A stretch of 64,000 bases of DNA, from contig NZ_CP012945.1 of assembly GCF_001402915.1 (NCBI RefSeq), forward strand, positions 3,015,501 through 3,079,500, in the 5' to 3' direction. Shown in pieces: positions 53,385 through 62,377 of this stretch (positions within the stretch are counted from its first letter, which is position 1; every line of letters begins with the position of its first letter). Source of the DNA: Devosia sp. A16 (GTDB lineage Bacteria > Pseudomonadota > Alphaproteobacteria > Rhizobiales > Devosiaceae). The notes under the pieces are model-generated. The model was not told where the DNA came from. It did not search any database and saw nothing but the letters and a program-made list of their open reading frames with translations. The position numbers were made by a program, and so were the translations under genes.

Positions 53385-55322
53385 TCAGGCCTTGAAGAAC
53401 TGCTCCGGGCGGGCTGGGCCGGGGGTCGGCCATCCGAACGAATTCGGCATCTGCTTCAGCACGTTGACCATGTCGGTCCCGACGATGCCGTAGCCGTCGG
53501 CGGGCAGGCTGACGCCGAAGGTGAAGAACAGGTCGGCAGCGTTCTGCAGCACCTGGGCCATCAGCTCCTGCTGCTTCGCCGGCTCGGCGGTGGCGACCAG
53601 CTGGCGGTAGAGCTCCTGCTGCGCCTTGACCTCGGCGGGCGGCTCGATCGCGTCAGGATTGTCGGGCTGGGTGAAATAGAGCGCCCAGCCCTGGGCGTAG
53701 AAGCAGTTATTGTTGATCGGCACGTAGAAGCGCGGATCGAGCATGGCGGCGATCCCGGAATTGGCGCCGAACTGGTGCGCCGTGGCGTCGTATTCGCGAC
53801 CGCGGCGGACGCGCTGCTCCCACAGCGAGCGATCCATGGTGCGCATCTGCGCATCGATCCCCACCGCCTGGAACATCGGGATGGCCAGCTCGAACATGTC
53901 GAGAAACGTGGTGCGGGTCTGGTCGAGCTCGAAGATGATCGAGACGCGCTGCCCGTCGGCGTCGAGCCGGTAGCCTTCGCCGTCCTTGTTGGACAGCAGG
54001 GCGTCCAGCATCTGGTTGGCCTTGTCCGGGTCGAACTCGGTATATTGCTTGGCCAACTGCTCGTTGTAGAGCGGATCGTCCTCGCGCATCGAGGCATGCG
54101 CCGGCGCGCCCTGGCCGACGAACACCGCATCGATCAGCGCCTGCCTGTCGACGGCGATGGAGAGGGCGCGGCGGAACTCGAGGTTGTTGAACAGCTCGCG
54201 CCGCGTCGGATTGACGTGGTTGAGGTTGAGCTGGAACGCCATGACGTTGGCGGCCGTCTCCTTGAGCGTATAGAAGCCGTAGCCTCCGGCCTCCTGGCCG
54301 TCGAACAGCACGGGCTTGTTGGCAGGGGTGGCGATGTACTGATCCATCATGTCGATCTCGCCCTGCAGCGTCTTGAGCAGCAGGACCTCGGGATCGGCGA
54401 CCATCTGGTAGACGATGCGATCGAAATAGGGCAGCTGCGTGCCGGCCGTATCGACCTTGTGATAGTAGGGGTTGCGCACCGCGATGGTGGTCTGGGTGTC
54501 CTGGCCCAGGGCCTTGCCGCCTTCGCCGGTGAAGGTCCAGGCGGTCAGCGCCGGCCGCTTGGTGTTCTGGAAATAGACATTGGTGTCGAGATAGCCGATC
54601 TCCTGCTGGAACAGGGCGATCCAGCTCTCGAGCCCGGCGGCCTTGGCGAGCTTGTCGGCATCGGGATTGTAACGGATGTGGAACTGCTCGAGGTAGTGCT
54701 TGGGGCAGCGCACCAGCTGGTCCTGGTCGGCCCAGGCCATCTGCTGCAGGAAGAAACCGTTCGGCGCCGCGAACACCACTTTGAAGGTCTGCTCGTCCAC
54801 CACCTCGATGGTCGCTGGCTTGCCGCCCGCCGACCACCAGACATTGCCGGCCTGGTTGGTCTCGGCATCGGTGAAATAGGCATCGTACCAGAACTGCACG
54901 TCGGCAGTGGTGAACGGCTGGCCGTCCGACCACTTGTGGCCCTTGCGCAGCTTGATGGTGTAGACCGTCGCGTCTTCGTTGACCTCGTAGCTCTCGGCGA
55001 CGTTCGCCTCGATGCCCGACCAGTCGGCAGTGAAGCGGACCAGCGGGTCATATCCCTGATAACGCACCAGCATCGAAGCCGAACCGCCGCCGACCAGCGC
55101 GTGGTCCCACTGGCCGCCTTGCTGGCCGACCCGCTCCCACGGCTCGATCACCAACGGATTGGCCGGCAGGCGGTCGGCCACCGGCGGCAGCGTGCCGGCG
55201 TCGACCTGCGCCTGCAGAAATGCCGATTCCGGCGTCTGTCCAAACACCTGCGGCGCCACCAGTGCGGCGCTCGCGAAAGCCGTGCTGCCGGCAAGAAAAG
55301 CCCTGCGGCTGAAACCGTTCAT
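53385..55322 (-). CDS. ABC transporter solute-binding protein, family 5
   Basis: 645-aa exported receptor. The N-terminus has a twin-arginine-like signal FSRRAFLAGSTAFASAALVA. The mature protein is a family 5 (peptide/nickel/oligosaccharide) binding protein: ESYEVNEDATVYTIKLRKGH, KWSDGQPFTTADVQFWYDAY, then the two-lobe fold. It is larger than DppA (about 535 aa), as seen in family 5 proteins that bind plant oligosaccharides. ATG 55322 follows GGGAGGGAG. First gene of the eight-gene operon; divergent from its likely LacI regulator. Confidence 0.92.
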   Translation of the reverse strand: MNGFSRRAFLAGSTAFASAALVAPQVFGQTPESAFLQAQVDAGTLPPVADRLPANPLVIEPWERVGQQGGQWDHALVGGGSASMLVRYQGYDPLVRFTADWSGIEANVAESYEVNEDATVYTIKLRKGHKWSDGQPFTTADVQFWYDAYFTDAETNQAGNVWWSAGGKPATIEVVDEQTFKVVFAAPNGFFLQQMAWADQDQLVRCPKHYLEQFHIRYNPDADKLAKAAGLESWIALFQQEIGYLDTNVYFQNTKRPALTAWTFTGEGGKALGQDTQTTIAVRNPYYHKVDTAGTQLPYFDRIVYQMVADPEVLLLKTLQGEIDMMDQYIATPANKPVLFDGQEAGGYGFYTLKETAANVMAFQLNLNHVNPTRRELFNNLEFRRALSIAVDRQALIDAVFVGQGAPAHASMREDDPLYNEQLAKQYTEFDPDKANQMLDALLSNKDGEGYRLDADGQRVSIIFELDQTRTTFLDMFELAIPMFQAVGIDAQMRTMDRSLWEQRVRRGREYDATAHQFGANSGIAAMLDPRFYVPINNNCFYAQGWALYFTQPDNPDAIEPPAEVKAQQELYRQLVATAEPAKQQELMAQVLQNAADLFFTFGVSLPADGYGIVGTDMVNVLKQMPNSFGWPTPGPARPEQFFKA

Positions 55323-55397
55323 GACTGGATCTCCCTCCCAAGCTGCGGCCGCTTCCCTGCCGGCCGTTAGCTTGCGAAAGGCTTGCAACTCTGATTT

Positions 55398-55514
55398 GTT
55401 AGGTAAAGCGTTATGTTAAGCCGCTACGACGTTTTTCTAGGTCAGCCTGCCTGACACATTGCCGGGCACCGAACGATTCGGCGTTCTGTTTCACGTCGTT
55501 AGGTTGTGTTAGGT
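55398..55514. promoter_or_regulatory. Divergent promoter region with GTTAGGT repeats and a LacI-like palindrome
   Basis: The 7-mer GTTAGGT occurs at 55398-55404, 55498-55504 and 55508-55514; the last two are 10 bases apart, one helical turn. CCGAA-CGA-TTCGG, a perfect palindrome at 55469-55481, lies midway. The region separates the operon (start 55322) from the LacI-type gene (start 55549) and is the obvious place for its operators. Confidence 0.5.
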
Positions 55515-55548
55515 TCGGGGGACTTGCTGTGAACATCGGGGAAACTTC

Positions 55549-56538
55549 TTGCAACGCGTGACCCTCGGAACCCTTGCCGCACGCCTTGGCCTGTCCAAGT
55601 TCGCCGTCTCGCGCGCGCTCTCGGGCAAGAGCGGGGTCAGCGAGCAGACCCGCCGGCGGGTGGAGGAGCTGGCCGCCGAACTGGGCTACGCCCGCCAGCC
55701 GGCGCCCAAGGAACTGCGGACGCTCGGCCTCGTCTTCCACGACACGGACCTGGTCAACAGCGAGCTGCACGTGCTGATCCAGAGCGGGGTGCAGGCCGAG
55801 GCGCAGCGGCGGGGCTACCAGGTGCGGGTGCGCTGGACCCATCTGGCCGAGGAGGTCGAGGCGTTCGTCAGCACCTGCAGCGGCGCCATCATGGTGGGGC
55901 CGCACGGACGCGACACCTATGACCGCGTCTATGCGCTCGACGTGCCGATCGTGCGCACCGGCTGGCTCGAGCCGCTCGAGCAGGCCGACTTCGTCGGCGG
56001 CAGCGACCACGAAGCCGGCTCGGCCGTGGCGCGCTACCTCGTCGAACTGGGCCACACCAGCATCGCCTTCGTCCAGGGAGCGCCCGGCTATCGGGGCCGC
56101 ATGGAGCGCTATTACGGCGTGCGCGAGGTGCTGGAGCGGCTGCCGCAGATCAACTTCCGGCAGATGACCTTCGAGAAGGAAGTGCGCTTCACCGAGCACC
56201 TGAAGGCCATCGAGTCCGAGGGGTTCCGCCCGACAGCCTTCTTCTGCGCCCATGATGGGTTGGCGGTGACGGTTGTCTCGGAACTGCTGCGGCTGGGCTA
56301 TCGCATCCCCGAGGACGTGTCGGTGATCGGCTTCGGCGATTACCAGGCCGCCACGCAGATCTCGCCCCAGCTGACCACGGTGAAGGGGCACGGCCAGCAG
56401 ATCGGCGCCGGCTGCGTGCGGCTGCTCGACGACCGCCTCAACGAGCGGATGGCGCGCGACATCCCGGTCCGCCTGCTGATCGCCAGCCGCATCGTCAACC
56501 GCGCGTCGTGCGGTCCGGCGAAACGGATGCCGGTTTGA
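55549..56538 (+). CDS. LacI-family transcriptional regulator of the GH42 operon
   Basis: 329-aa repressor. The N-terminal LacI helix-turn-helix reads TLGTLAARLGLSKFAVSRAL followed by the hinge ELGYARQPAPKELR; the rest is a periplasmic-binding-like sensor with SVIGFGDYQAATQISPQLTT near the end. TTG 55549 or GTG 55558 is the start; GGGGAAA lies upstream. Divergence from the operon strongly suggests it controls it, with an imported sugar as inducer. Confidence 0.88.
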   Translation: MQRVTLGTLAARLGLSKFAVSRALSGKSGVSEQTRRRVEELAAELGYARQPAPKELRTLGLVFHDTDLVNSELHVLIQSGVQAEAQRRGYQVRVRWTHLAEEVEAFVSTCSGAIMVGPHGRDTYDRVYALDVPIVRTGWLEPLEQADFVGGSDHEAGSAVARYLVELGHTSIAFVQGAPGYRGRMERYYGVREVLERLPQINFRQMTFEKEVRFTEHLKAIESEGFRPTAFFCAHDGLAVTVVSELLRLGYRIPEDVSVIGFGDYQAATQISPQLTTVKGHGQQIGAGCVRLLDDRLNERMARDIPVRLLIASRIVNRASCGPAKRMPV

Positions 56539-56590
56539 CTGGCGGGGCGAGACTTTCGCTCGGCGGGTCGCCGCAACCCGCCCGCCTAGA

Positions 56591-57595
56591 CTAGCCCACT
56601 GCTCTCGCAGTGCTCCCCCGCACCACGAGCGTATGCGGCAGCACGATGTTGCGGCCCGTTTCCGACTGCTCGTCGTCGAGCAGCGCCAGCAGCTCGATCA
56701 TCGCGCGGCGGCCGAGCTCGCGCCGCGGCTGCCGCACCGTGGTCAAAGGCGGGTCGTAGAACTCGGCGATGTCGACATCGTCGAAGCCGACGATCGATAC
56801 GTCCTCGGGGACCCTCAGGCCCTTCTGCTTGCACACGGTCATGGCCCCGATTGCCATCTCGTCATTGGCGCAGAAGATCGCCGTTGGCGTAGTCAGGCGG
56901 GACAGCAGTGCCATCGCCGCCTCCTGCCCCGAACGCAGGGTGTTCTCCCCGGCTACGATCGCCGCCGGGTCGAGTTCGAGGCCGGCCTCGCGCATTGCCT
57001 CGCGGTAGCCGCGTTGACGGTTGGCGTTGGTGGGGGCAGGGGGGCCGGCAATATGGGCAATGTTACGGTGTCCGAGCGCGATGAGGTAAGACACCGCTTC
57101 CCTGGCGGCGGCGAACTCGTCGATCCCTACCGTCGTCAGTCCCGATCCTTCGATAGGCACCGCCACAGCGATGGCGCGGCGTCTGAGGTCGCGCAGGTGT
57201 TCGAGCTCCCTGGGAAGATGACCGGTCTGAATGATCAGGCCCGCCACCGCGCCCGACAGGAAGTTGGCCGCCAGCCGTTTCTCGACGTCGGGGCGGGCGA
57301 AGGTATTGCCAATCAGTACTCCGCACCCCGCATCCTGCGCCACCTCGGCAATCCCTGACACGACGTCCGAAAAAAACGGATTGGCGATATCGCGCAGCGC
57401 CACCAGTACCTGCCGCTCGCTGTCCCTCTCGGCGGCCGGGCCGTCGAACAGCGGATAGCCGAGCTGTTCTGCCGCCGCGCGGATGCGCGCACGGGTTTCT
57501 GCGCTGACCAGGCTCGAGCCAGCCAGTGCACGGCTCACCGTTCCTGCATTGACCCCTGCAAGCTTTGCAACAGCGGCCATCGTCGGGCGAGGCAT
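56591..57595 (-). CDS. LacI-family transcriptional regulator
   Basis: 334-aa repressor: helix-turn-helix TMAAVAKLAGVNAGTVSRAL, hinge EQLGYPLFDG, then a sugar-binding-like domain (ALRDIANPFFSDVVSGIAEV, PTAIFCANDEMAIGAM, SIVGFDDVDIAEFYDPPLTT). ATG 57595. It is divergent from the dehydrogenase gene at 57723 and the shared promoter region carries nested palindromes, so it very probably controls that gene, the binding protein after it and itself. Confidence 0.92.
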   Translation of the reverse strand: MPRPTMAAVAKLAGVNAGTVSRALAGSSLVSAETRARIRAAAEQLGYPLFDGPAAERDSERQVLVALRDIANPFFSDVVSGIAEVAQDAGCGVLIGNTFARPDVEKRLAANFLSGAVAGLIIQTGHLPRELEHLRDLRRRAIAVAVPIEGSGLTTVGIDEFAAAREAVSYLIALGHRNIAHIAGPPAPTNANRQRGYREAMREAGLELDPAAIVAGENTLRSGQEAAMALLSRLTTPTAIFCANDEMAIGAMTVCKQKGLRVPEDVSIVGFDDVDIAEFYDPPLTTVRQPRRELGRRAMIELLALLDDEQSETGRNIVLPHTLVVRGSTARAVG

Positions 57596-57661
57596 CGTAC
57601 GAGCTCTCCTTCACTGATTCTGAGCCTACGGGGTCCTCACGTCTCTGAGAACCAGCATCGT

Positions 57662-57711
57662 CTTGCAATATCACTGCACATCTTGTACAAGATATTGCAA
57701 GAAAATTGCAA
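57662..57711. promoter_or_regulatory. Nested TTGCAA operator array
   Basis: Three copies of the self-complementary hexamer TTGCAA at 57663-57668, 57695-57700 and 57706-57711. The first two sit in a perfect 11-bp inverted repeat CTTGCAATATC (57662-57672) / GATATTGCAAG (57691-57701), which itself encloses and overlaps the 14-bp palindrome ATCTTGTACAAGAT (57680-57693). The array ends 11 bases before the dehydrogenase ATG, in a place where a bound repressor would block transcription. Confidence 0.8.
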
Positions 57712-57722
57712 CGAGGATTGAT

Positions 57723-58769
57723 ATGCCCACGACCCGGAAGGTCATCGTCGCCCCGTACCCACGAACCATGCGGGAGATTTTCGCCGAGGAGGACCTCGAA
57801 CGGCTGGGCGAGATCGCCGAATTGGTATGGGCGCGAGACGAAGCGTTGTCGGCGGAGGTGCTGGACGCGGCATTGCCGGATGCCTGGGCGGTCATCGGGC
57901 TTGACCCGGCGCTCGATGCGGCGCGCTTGCGTGCAGCGTCGCGGCTGCGGGCCATCATCGAAGTGGGCGGGCACTTCCCGCCAACCATCGACTACGCCGA
58001 GTGCTTCATGCGCGGTATTCGCGTGCTGTCCTGCGCTCCGGCCTTTGCGAAACAGGTCGCGGAGATGGCGCTCGGTATGACGCTGGCGTCTTGCCGCGGG
58101 ATGGTTGAGGCACACCTCGCCGTTCAGGCGGGCCGCGAGGAATGGCAGGGCGATCTCGCCGGCGATTTCTCCCTGTTTGGCCAGCGTGTCGGTTTTGTCG
58201 GTTTTGGTTCGATTGCGCGGGAACTGGTGACGCTGCTCGCGCCCTTCGGCTGTTCGATCGACGTGTTCGACCCCTGGCTGACCCGATCGGTGATCGAGGC
58301 CGGTGGCTGCCGGCCAGCGTCGCTCGAGACGGTGATGTCCGAGGCAAGAGTGGTCTTCGTGCTGGCAACGCCTACCCCCGAGAACCAGGGGCTGATCAGT
58401 CGCGAACTGATCGAGACGATGCCGCAGCACGCGTTGCTGGTGGTGATCAGCCGGGCCCATCTCGTCGATTTCGATGCGGTGGTCGAGGCCGCCAATGCCG
58501 GGCATATCCGCGCCGCCATCGATGTCTTCCCCACGGAGCCGATGCCGGCGGCAGCGCCGGTCAGGGCCGCCGCCAATCTGCTTCTGTCGCCGCATCGTGC
58601 CGCATCGATCCGCCGTGAGCGACGGGCGATCGGCCGCATGGCGGTGGACGATCTGGAGCTGATGGCGCGCGGGCTGCCGCCATTGGTGCTGCAGGTGGCA
58701 CAGCCGGAAGCCATCCGGCGCCGGCTGGCCGATACGCCACAGGGGCCGGGCGAGAGGAAGCGGGCCTGA
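57723..58769 (+). CDS. D-isomer-specific 2-hydroxyacid dehydrogenase
   Basis: 348-aa NAD(P)-dependent dehydrogenase. Coenzyme motif VGFVGFGSIARELVTLL; catalytic residues lie in VVISRAHLVDFDAV (Arg), AIDVFPTEPMP (Glu) and LLSPHRAASIRRER (His). Unlike the gene at 6663 it has a longer N-terminal domain. ATG 57723 follows AACGAGGATT. Likely in one transcript with the sugar-binding protein gene 58 bases downstream and under control of the divergent LacI protein. Substrate unknown. Confidence 0.88.
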   Translation: MPTTRKVIVAPYPRTMREIFAEEDLERLGEIAELVWARDEALSAEVLDAALPDAWAVIGLDPALDAARLRAASRLRAIIEVGGHFPPTIDYAECFMRGIRVLSCAPAFAKQVAEMALGMTLASCRGMVEAHLAVQAGREEWQGDLAGDFSLFGQRVGFVGFGSIARELVTLLAPFGCSIDVFDPWLTRSVIEAGGCRPASLETVMSEARVVFVLATPTPENQGLISRELIETMPQHALLVVISRAHLVDFDAVVEAANAGHIRAAIDVFPTEPMPAAAPVRAAANLLLSPHRAASIRRERRAIGRMAVDDLELMARGLPPLVLQVAQPEAIRRRLADTPQGPGERKRA

Positions 58770-58827
58770 AACCCGGACCGGCTGGGCATGTGCCCGGCGG
58801 TCGCGTATTTCAATGGAGGAGGAGACT

Positions 58828-60096
58828 ATGTCAGCTACTGGAAAATCGGCTCTCGCCGCTTTGGCGCTCGGCTTGCTGCTGGGCGGCGCCAACGGCGTAG
58901 AACTCACAATCACCACCGGCGATGGTGGGCTTTACCCGCAGGTGCTGCGCGAACAACTCGATCGCTTCGAGGCGGCGACCGGCAACAAGGTGACGGTGGT
59001 GCCGGCGCCGATCTCGGGATCTGAGGCTTTCGCGCAGTTCCGCCTGTGGTTGGCCGCCGGCAACCCGGATATCGACGTCTATTTCCTGTCCGATGAATGG
59101 GTGCCGCAACTTGCCGAACACTTCATCGACCTCGCTCCGGCCGCCAGCAAGGTGATCGGCGAGCACTTTGCGTCGATCATCGAGGGGCAGACCATCGACG
59201 GCAAGCTGCTGGGGATGCCGCTCTTTGCCGATGCGCCGGCGCTGTTCTACCGCAAGGACCTGCTCGAAAAATACGGCAAGCCGATCCCGGCCACCTGGGC
59301 GGAGCTTGAGGCGACCGCCAGGGAGATCATGGCGGCGGAAAGGGCCGGGGGCAGCCCGGACATGTGGGGCTTCGTCTTTCAGGGCAACACCTATGAGGGG
59401 CTGACCTGCGACGCACTCGAATGGGTGGCCTCCAATGCCGGCGGCCGCATCATCGAGCCGGACGGCACAATTTCGATCAATAACCCCAACGCTGCCGCCG
59501 CCATCGAGCGGGCGGCCGGCTGGATCGGCGGCATCTCGCCCGAGGGCGTCCTCGGCTACAAGGAGGAAGAGAGTCGCGGCGTCTGGCAGCTCGGCAATGC
59601 AGTTTTCATGCGCAACTGGCCTTACGCCTACGCGTTGGGCAACAGCGAGGACTCCGCCATCCGCAACGCCTTCGACGTAGCGCCGCTGCCGCGTGGCGAT
59701 GCCGAGGGAGCGCGCTCGGCGGCAACATTGGCCAGCCGCGCGATCGCCGTCTCGAAGTATTCCCGCCACCAGGAGGCGGCCATCCAGCTGGCGCTCTTCC
59801 TGTCGAGCGCCGAGCAGCAGAAGGAAAACGCCATCCGCGTCGCCTACCTACCCACCATCGAGGCGCTCTACGACGATGCCGAGGTGGCCGCGGCGCAGCC
59901 GATCGTGCCGCGCTGGAAGGAGATATTCCTCAACGCCGTCTGGCGGCCGGCGGCGGTCGCCGGGGCGAAATACAACGAAGTCTCGAGCCAGTTCTGGAGT
60001 GCCGTCCACAACGCGCTGGCGGGTTCGGGGTCGGCAGCCGAGAACCTCGAATTGCTGGAAGCCACGCTGATCGAACTCAAGGGCGAGGGCTGGTAG
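58828..60096 (+). CDS. ABC sugar-binding protein, family 1, without transporter genes nearby
   Basis: 422-aa exported binding protein. Signal peptide about 1-22 (SALAALALGLLLGGANG); mature protein has the family 1 pattern (YFLSDEWVPQLAEHFIDLAP, LLGMPLFADAPALFYRKDLL, GVWQLGNAVFMRNWPYAYAL). I start at ATG 58828 because GGAGGAGGAG lies just upstream; the ATG at 58813 overlaps that binding site. No permease or ATPase gene follows; the next gene belongs to an efflux system. It may use permeases encoded elsewhere or serve as a sensor. Confidence 0.9.
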   Translation: MSATGKSALAALALGLLLGGANGVELTITTGDGGLYPQVLREQLDRFEAATGNKVTVVPAPISGSEAFAQFRLWLAAGNPDIDVYFLSDEWVPQLAEHFIDLAPAASKVIGEHFASIIEGQTIDGKLLGMPLFADAPALFYRKDLLEKYGKPIPATWAELEATAREIMAAERAGGSPDMWGFVFQGNTYEGLTCDALEWVASNAGGRIIEPDGTISINNPNAAAAIERAAGWIGGISPEGVLGYKEEESRGVWQLGNAVFMRNWPYAYALGNSEDSAIRNAFDVAPLPRGDAEGARSAATLASRAIAVSKYSRHQEAAIQLALFLSSAEQQKENAIRVAYLPTIEALYDDAEVAAAQPIVPRWKEIFLNAVWRPAAVAGAKYNEVSSQFWSAVHNALAGSGSAAENLELLEATLIELKGEGW

Positions 60097-60224
60097 CCTT
60101 CCTCGCCAGCCGCACCCTGGCTCGGCGGTCGAGGTCAACATCGGCCGCCGACGGGCTACCCGAGGTACTCTTGCGTCGTCATGACGGCTGCGGCTAGCAT
60201 ATCGCACCGGCTTGAGGGCGGACG

Positions 60225-61304
60225 ATGCGCAGAGCGGCGGTTGCGAACTGGACTTTGGGCGTCCCGGCCCTGTTGCTCCTGAGCGCCTGCCAGCCTGCCG
60301 GAGAGGTCGAGCGGCCGGCGCCGCTGGTCCGGGTCCAGACCGTGGCGGCGGTCGACCACATGGACCAATTGCTGCTGACCGGTGCCGTCGAGGCGAAAGC
60401 CGAGACGCCACAGGCGTTCCGGGTCGGCGGGCAGCTCACCGCCATTGCCGTCGAGGTCGGAGCCCGGGTCAAGGCCGGCGATCTCCTGGCGCAGCTGGCC
60501 CCCGAAGAGCAGCAGGCCGATGTCGACGCCGCGCGGGCGGCGCTGACCGCCAGCCAGTCGCAACTCGCCCAGGCCAAGGCGACGCTCGATCGGCAGAGCA
60601 CGTTGTGGAAGCAGGGCCTGACCACGCGTAGCAGCCTCGACGGCGCGCAGACCGCCTACGACACGGCCAACAGCGCCACCGCCAGTGCCGCCGCGCAGGT
60701 GCAGACGGCCGAGGAAGCGCTCGGCTACACCCAGCTCAAGGCCAGCGCCGACGGTCAGATCACCCGCCGGCTGTTCGAGGCCGGTGAAGTCGCGCCCGCC
60801 GGCTCCCCGGTGTTGATCCTCGCCGAAGATGGCCCGCGCAACGCGGTGTTCAACCTGTCGGAATCGGCGCTCATCGACCGCTCGCCGGATCAGGCGGTTG
60901 AGGTGGCGCTGGTCTCCAACCCCGAGGTGAAGGCCACCGGCAAGGTCGCCGAAATCGCGCCGGCGCTCGACCCCCAGACCGGCACCATCGAGGTCAAGGT
61001 GGCGATTGACGCGCCCGCCGAAATGGTGCTGGGCGCGCCCGTCACCGGCTCCACCGGCTCGCTGCCGCACAAGCGGGTCATCCTGCCCTGGAGCGCCCTG
61101 TGGCTGAGCCAGGGGAAACCCGCGGTCTGGGTGGTTGGCACGGATGGCAGCGTCGCGCTGACCCCGGTCGAGGTCGCCGAATACGCCACCGGCACCGTCG
61201 TCATCGCCGGCGGGTTGAGCGGTGGCCAGGTGGTCGTTACCGAGGGCGGCAAGCTCCTCACCCCGGGCGAACACGTCAAGACGGTGGAGGGGGGCGCACC
61301 ATGA
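60225..61304 (+). CDS. RND efflux periplasmic adaptor, lipoprotein (first of two)
   Basis: 359-aa membrane-fusion protein. Lipoprotein signal ending LLLLSACQPAGE; a barrel-sandwich/lipoyl part (RVGGQLTAIAVEVGARVKAG, ALGYTQLKASADGQITRRLF), a long helical hairpin between them and beta domains after. It joins the RND pump in the inner membrane to an outer-membrane channel. ATG 60225. It overlaps the second adaptor gene by 4 bases (ATGA). No channel gene is seen here; no regulator gene is adjacent. Confidence 0.92.
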   Translation: MRRAAVANWTLGVPALLLLSACQPAGEVERPAPLVRVQTVAAVDHMDQLLLTGAVEAKAETPQAFRVGGQLTAIAVEVGARVKAGDLLAQLAPEEQQADVDAARAALTASQSQLAQAKATLDRQSTLWKQGLTTRSSLDGAQTAYDTANSATASAAAQVQTAEEALGYTQLKASADGQITRRLFEAGEVAPAGSPVLILAEDGPRNAVFNLSESALIDRSPDQAVEVALVSNPEVKATGKVAEIAPALDPQTGTIEVKVAIDAPAEMVLGAPVTGSTGSLPHKRVILPWSALWLSQGKPAVWVVGTDGSVALTPVEVAEYATGTVVIAGGLSGGQVVVTEGGKLLTPGEHVKTVEGGAP

Positions 61305-62377
61305 GCCCGATCCGGCGGCTCGCCGTCATCCCTCTGCTGTTGACCCTGGCGGCCTGCCAGCCGGCGGCCGAGGCGCCCGAACAGGCTCCCCGCCGGTTGC
61401 TGTCGATGGTGATCGAGCCGGCAACCACGGCCGAGGCGAGTTTCGTCGGCGTCGTCTCGCCGCGCATTTCGGTGACCCAGGCCTTCCGGGTCGGCGGCAC
61501 GCTGGTCAGCCGCAGCGTGGGATTGGGAGATCAGGTCCGCGCCGGCGCGCCGCTCGCCGATCTCGACGCCACCACGCTGGACCTCGCAGTGGAAACCGCC
61601 CGAGCAAACCTCCAGGCCGCCGAAGCGCAATATGCCAATGCCGCGGGATCCGAAGGCCGGCTCCGCGCCCTGACCGAAAGCGACGTGACGACCGTCGCCA
61701 ACCTGCAGCAGGCCGAGCAGCAGAGCGCCGCGGCGCTCGCCAACGTGGTGCAGGCCCGCTCCCGCCTCGCCCAGGCCACCGAGCAGCGCTCCTATGCCAG
61801 CCTCGTTGCTCCGTTCGACGGCGTCGTGACCACCGTCGGGGCCGAGCCGGGCGCCGTGGTGGCGGCGGGCCAGACCGTGCTGACCGTCGCCCGCACCGAC
61901 ACCCGTGACGTGGTCATCGACGTGCCCGAGAGTTTCGTGCAGAACCTCGAGCTCGGCACCGTCTTTCGGGTGGCGCCGCAGCTCAGCCCCGCAACGATGG
62001 TCGATGGCAAGCTGCGCGAGATCGCCCCGGAAGCCGACCCGGTCACCCGCAGCTGGCGCCTGAAGATCGGCATCGACGATCCGCCGCCGCAGTTCTGGCT
62101 GGGCACCACGGCAACCGCCAGCCTCGCCGCCGCCGCGGCCGACACGGTGATCCGCGTCCCCGAGACGGCGATCAGGCGCACGGACGCGGCAACCTTGGTA
62201 TGGGTGGTCGACCCGGCGCAGAGCGTCGTCAAGGCCAGGCCGGTCGAGCTCGGAGCCGCGGCGGATGGCCAGGTCGAAGTGCGCTCCGGTCTTGCCGCCG
62301 GCGAGCGCATCGCCATCGCCGGCGTCAACAGCCTCAGCGAGGGGCAACGCGTGGCCGAAGAGGGAAAGCTGCCGTGA
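61301..62377 (+). CDS. RND efflux periplasmic adaptor, lipoprotein (second of two)
   Basis: 358-aa membrane-fusion protein with lipoprotein signal LTLAACQPAAEA. Barrel-sandwich parts FRVGGTLVSRSVGLGDQVRA and YASLVAPFDGVVTTVGAEPG flank a coiled-coil hairpin (NLQQAEQQSAAALANVVQAR). It is a diverged relative of the preceding adaptor. ATG 61301 and its stop overlap both neighbours by 4 bases, so all three proteins are made in a coupled way. Confidence 0.92.
   Translation: MSPIRRLAVIPLLLTLAACQPAAEAPEQAPRRLLSMVIEPATTAEASFVGVVSPRISVTQAFRVGGTLVSRSVGLGDQVRAGAPLADLDATTLDLAVETARANLQAAEAQYANAAGSEGRLRALTESDVTTVANLQQAEQQSAAALANVVQARSRLAQATEQRSYASLVAPFDGVVTTVGAEPGAVVAAGQTVLTVARTDTRDVVIDVPESFVQNLELGTVFRVAPQLSPATMVDGKLREIAPEADPVTRSWRLKIGIDDPPPQFWLGTTATASLAAAAADTVIRVPETAIRRTDAATLVWVVDPAQSVVKARPVELGAAADGQVEVRSGLAAGERIAIAGVNSLSEGQRVAEEGKLP

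Noticed and set aside
50598-55370. A 1,590-codon open frame on the plus strand
   Set aside because: It runs antisense to four well-supported genes (permease, GHL6-like, binding protein) in the frame that GC-rich third positions keep free of stops. It is Arg/His/Gly/Asp-rich with no domain and no ribosome binding site.
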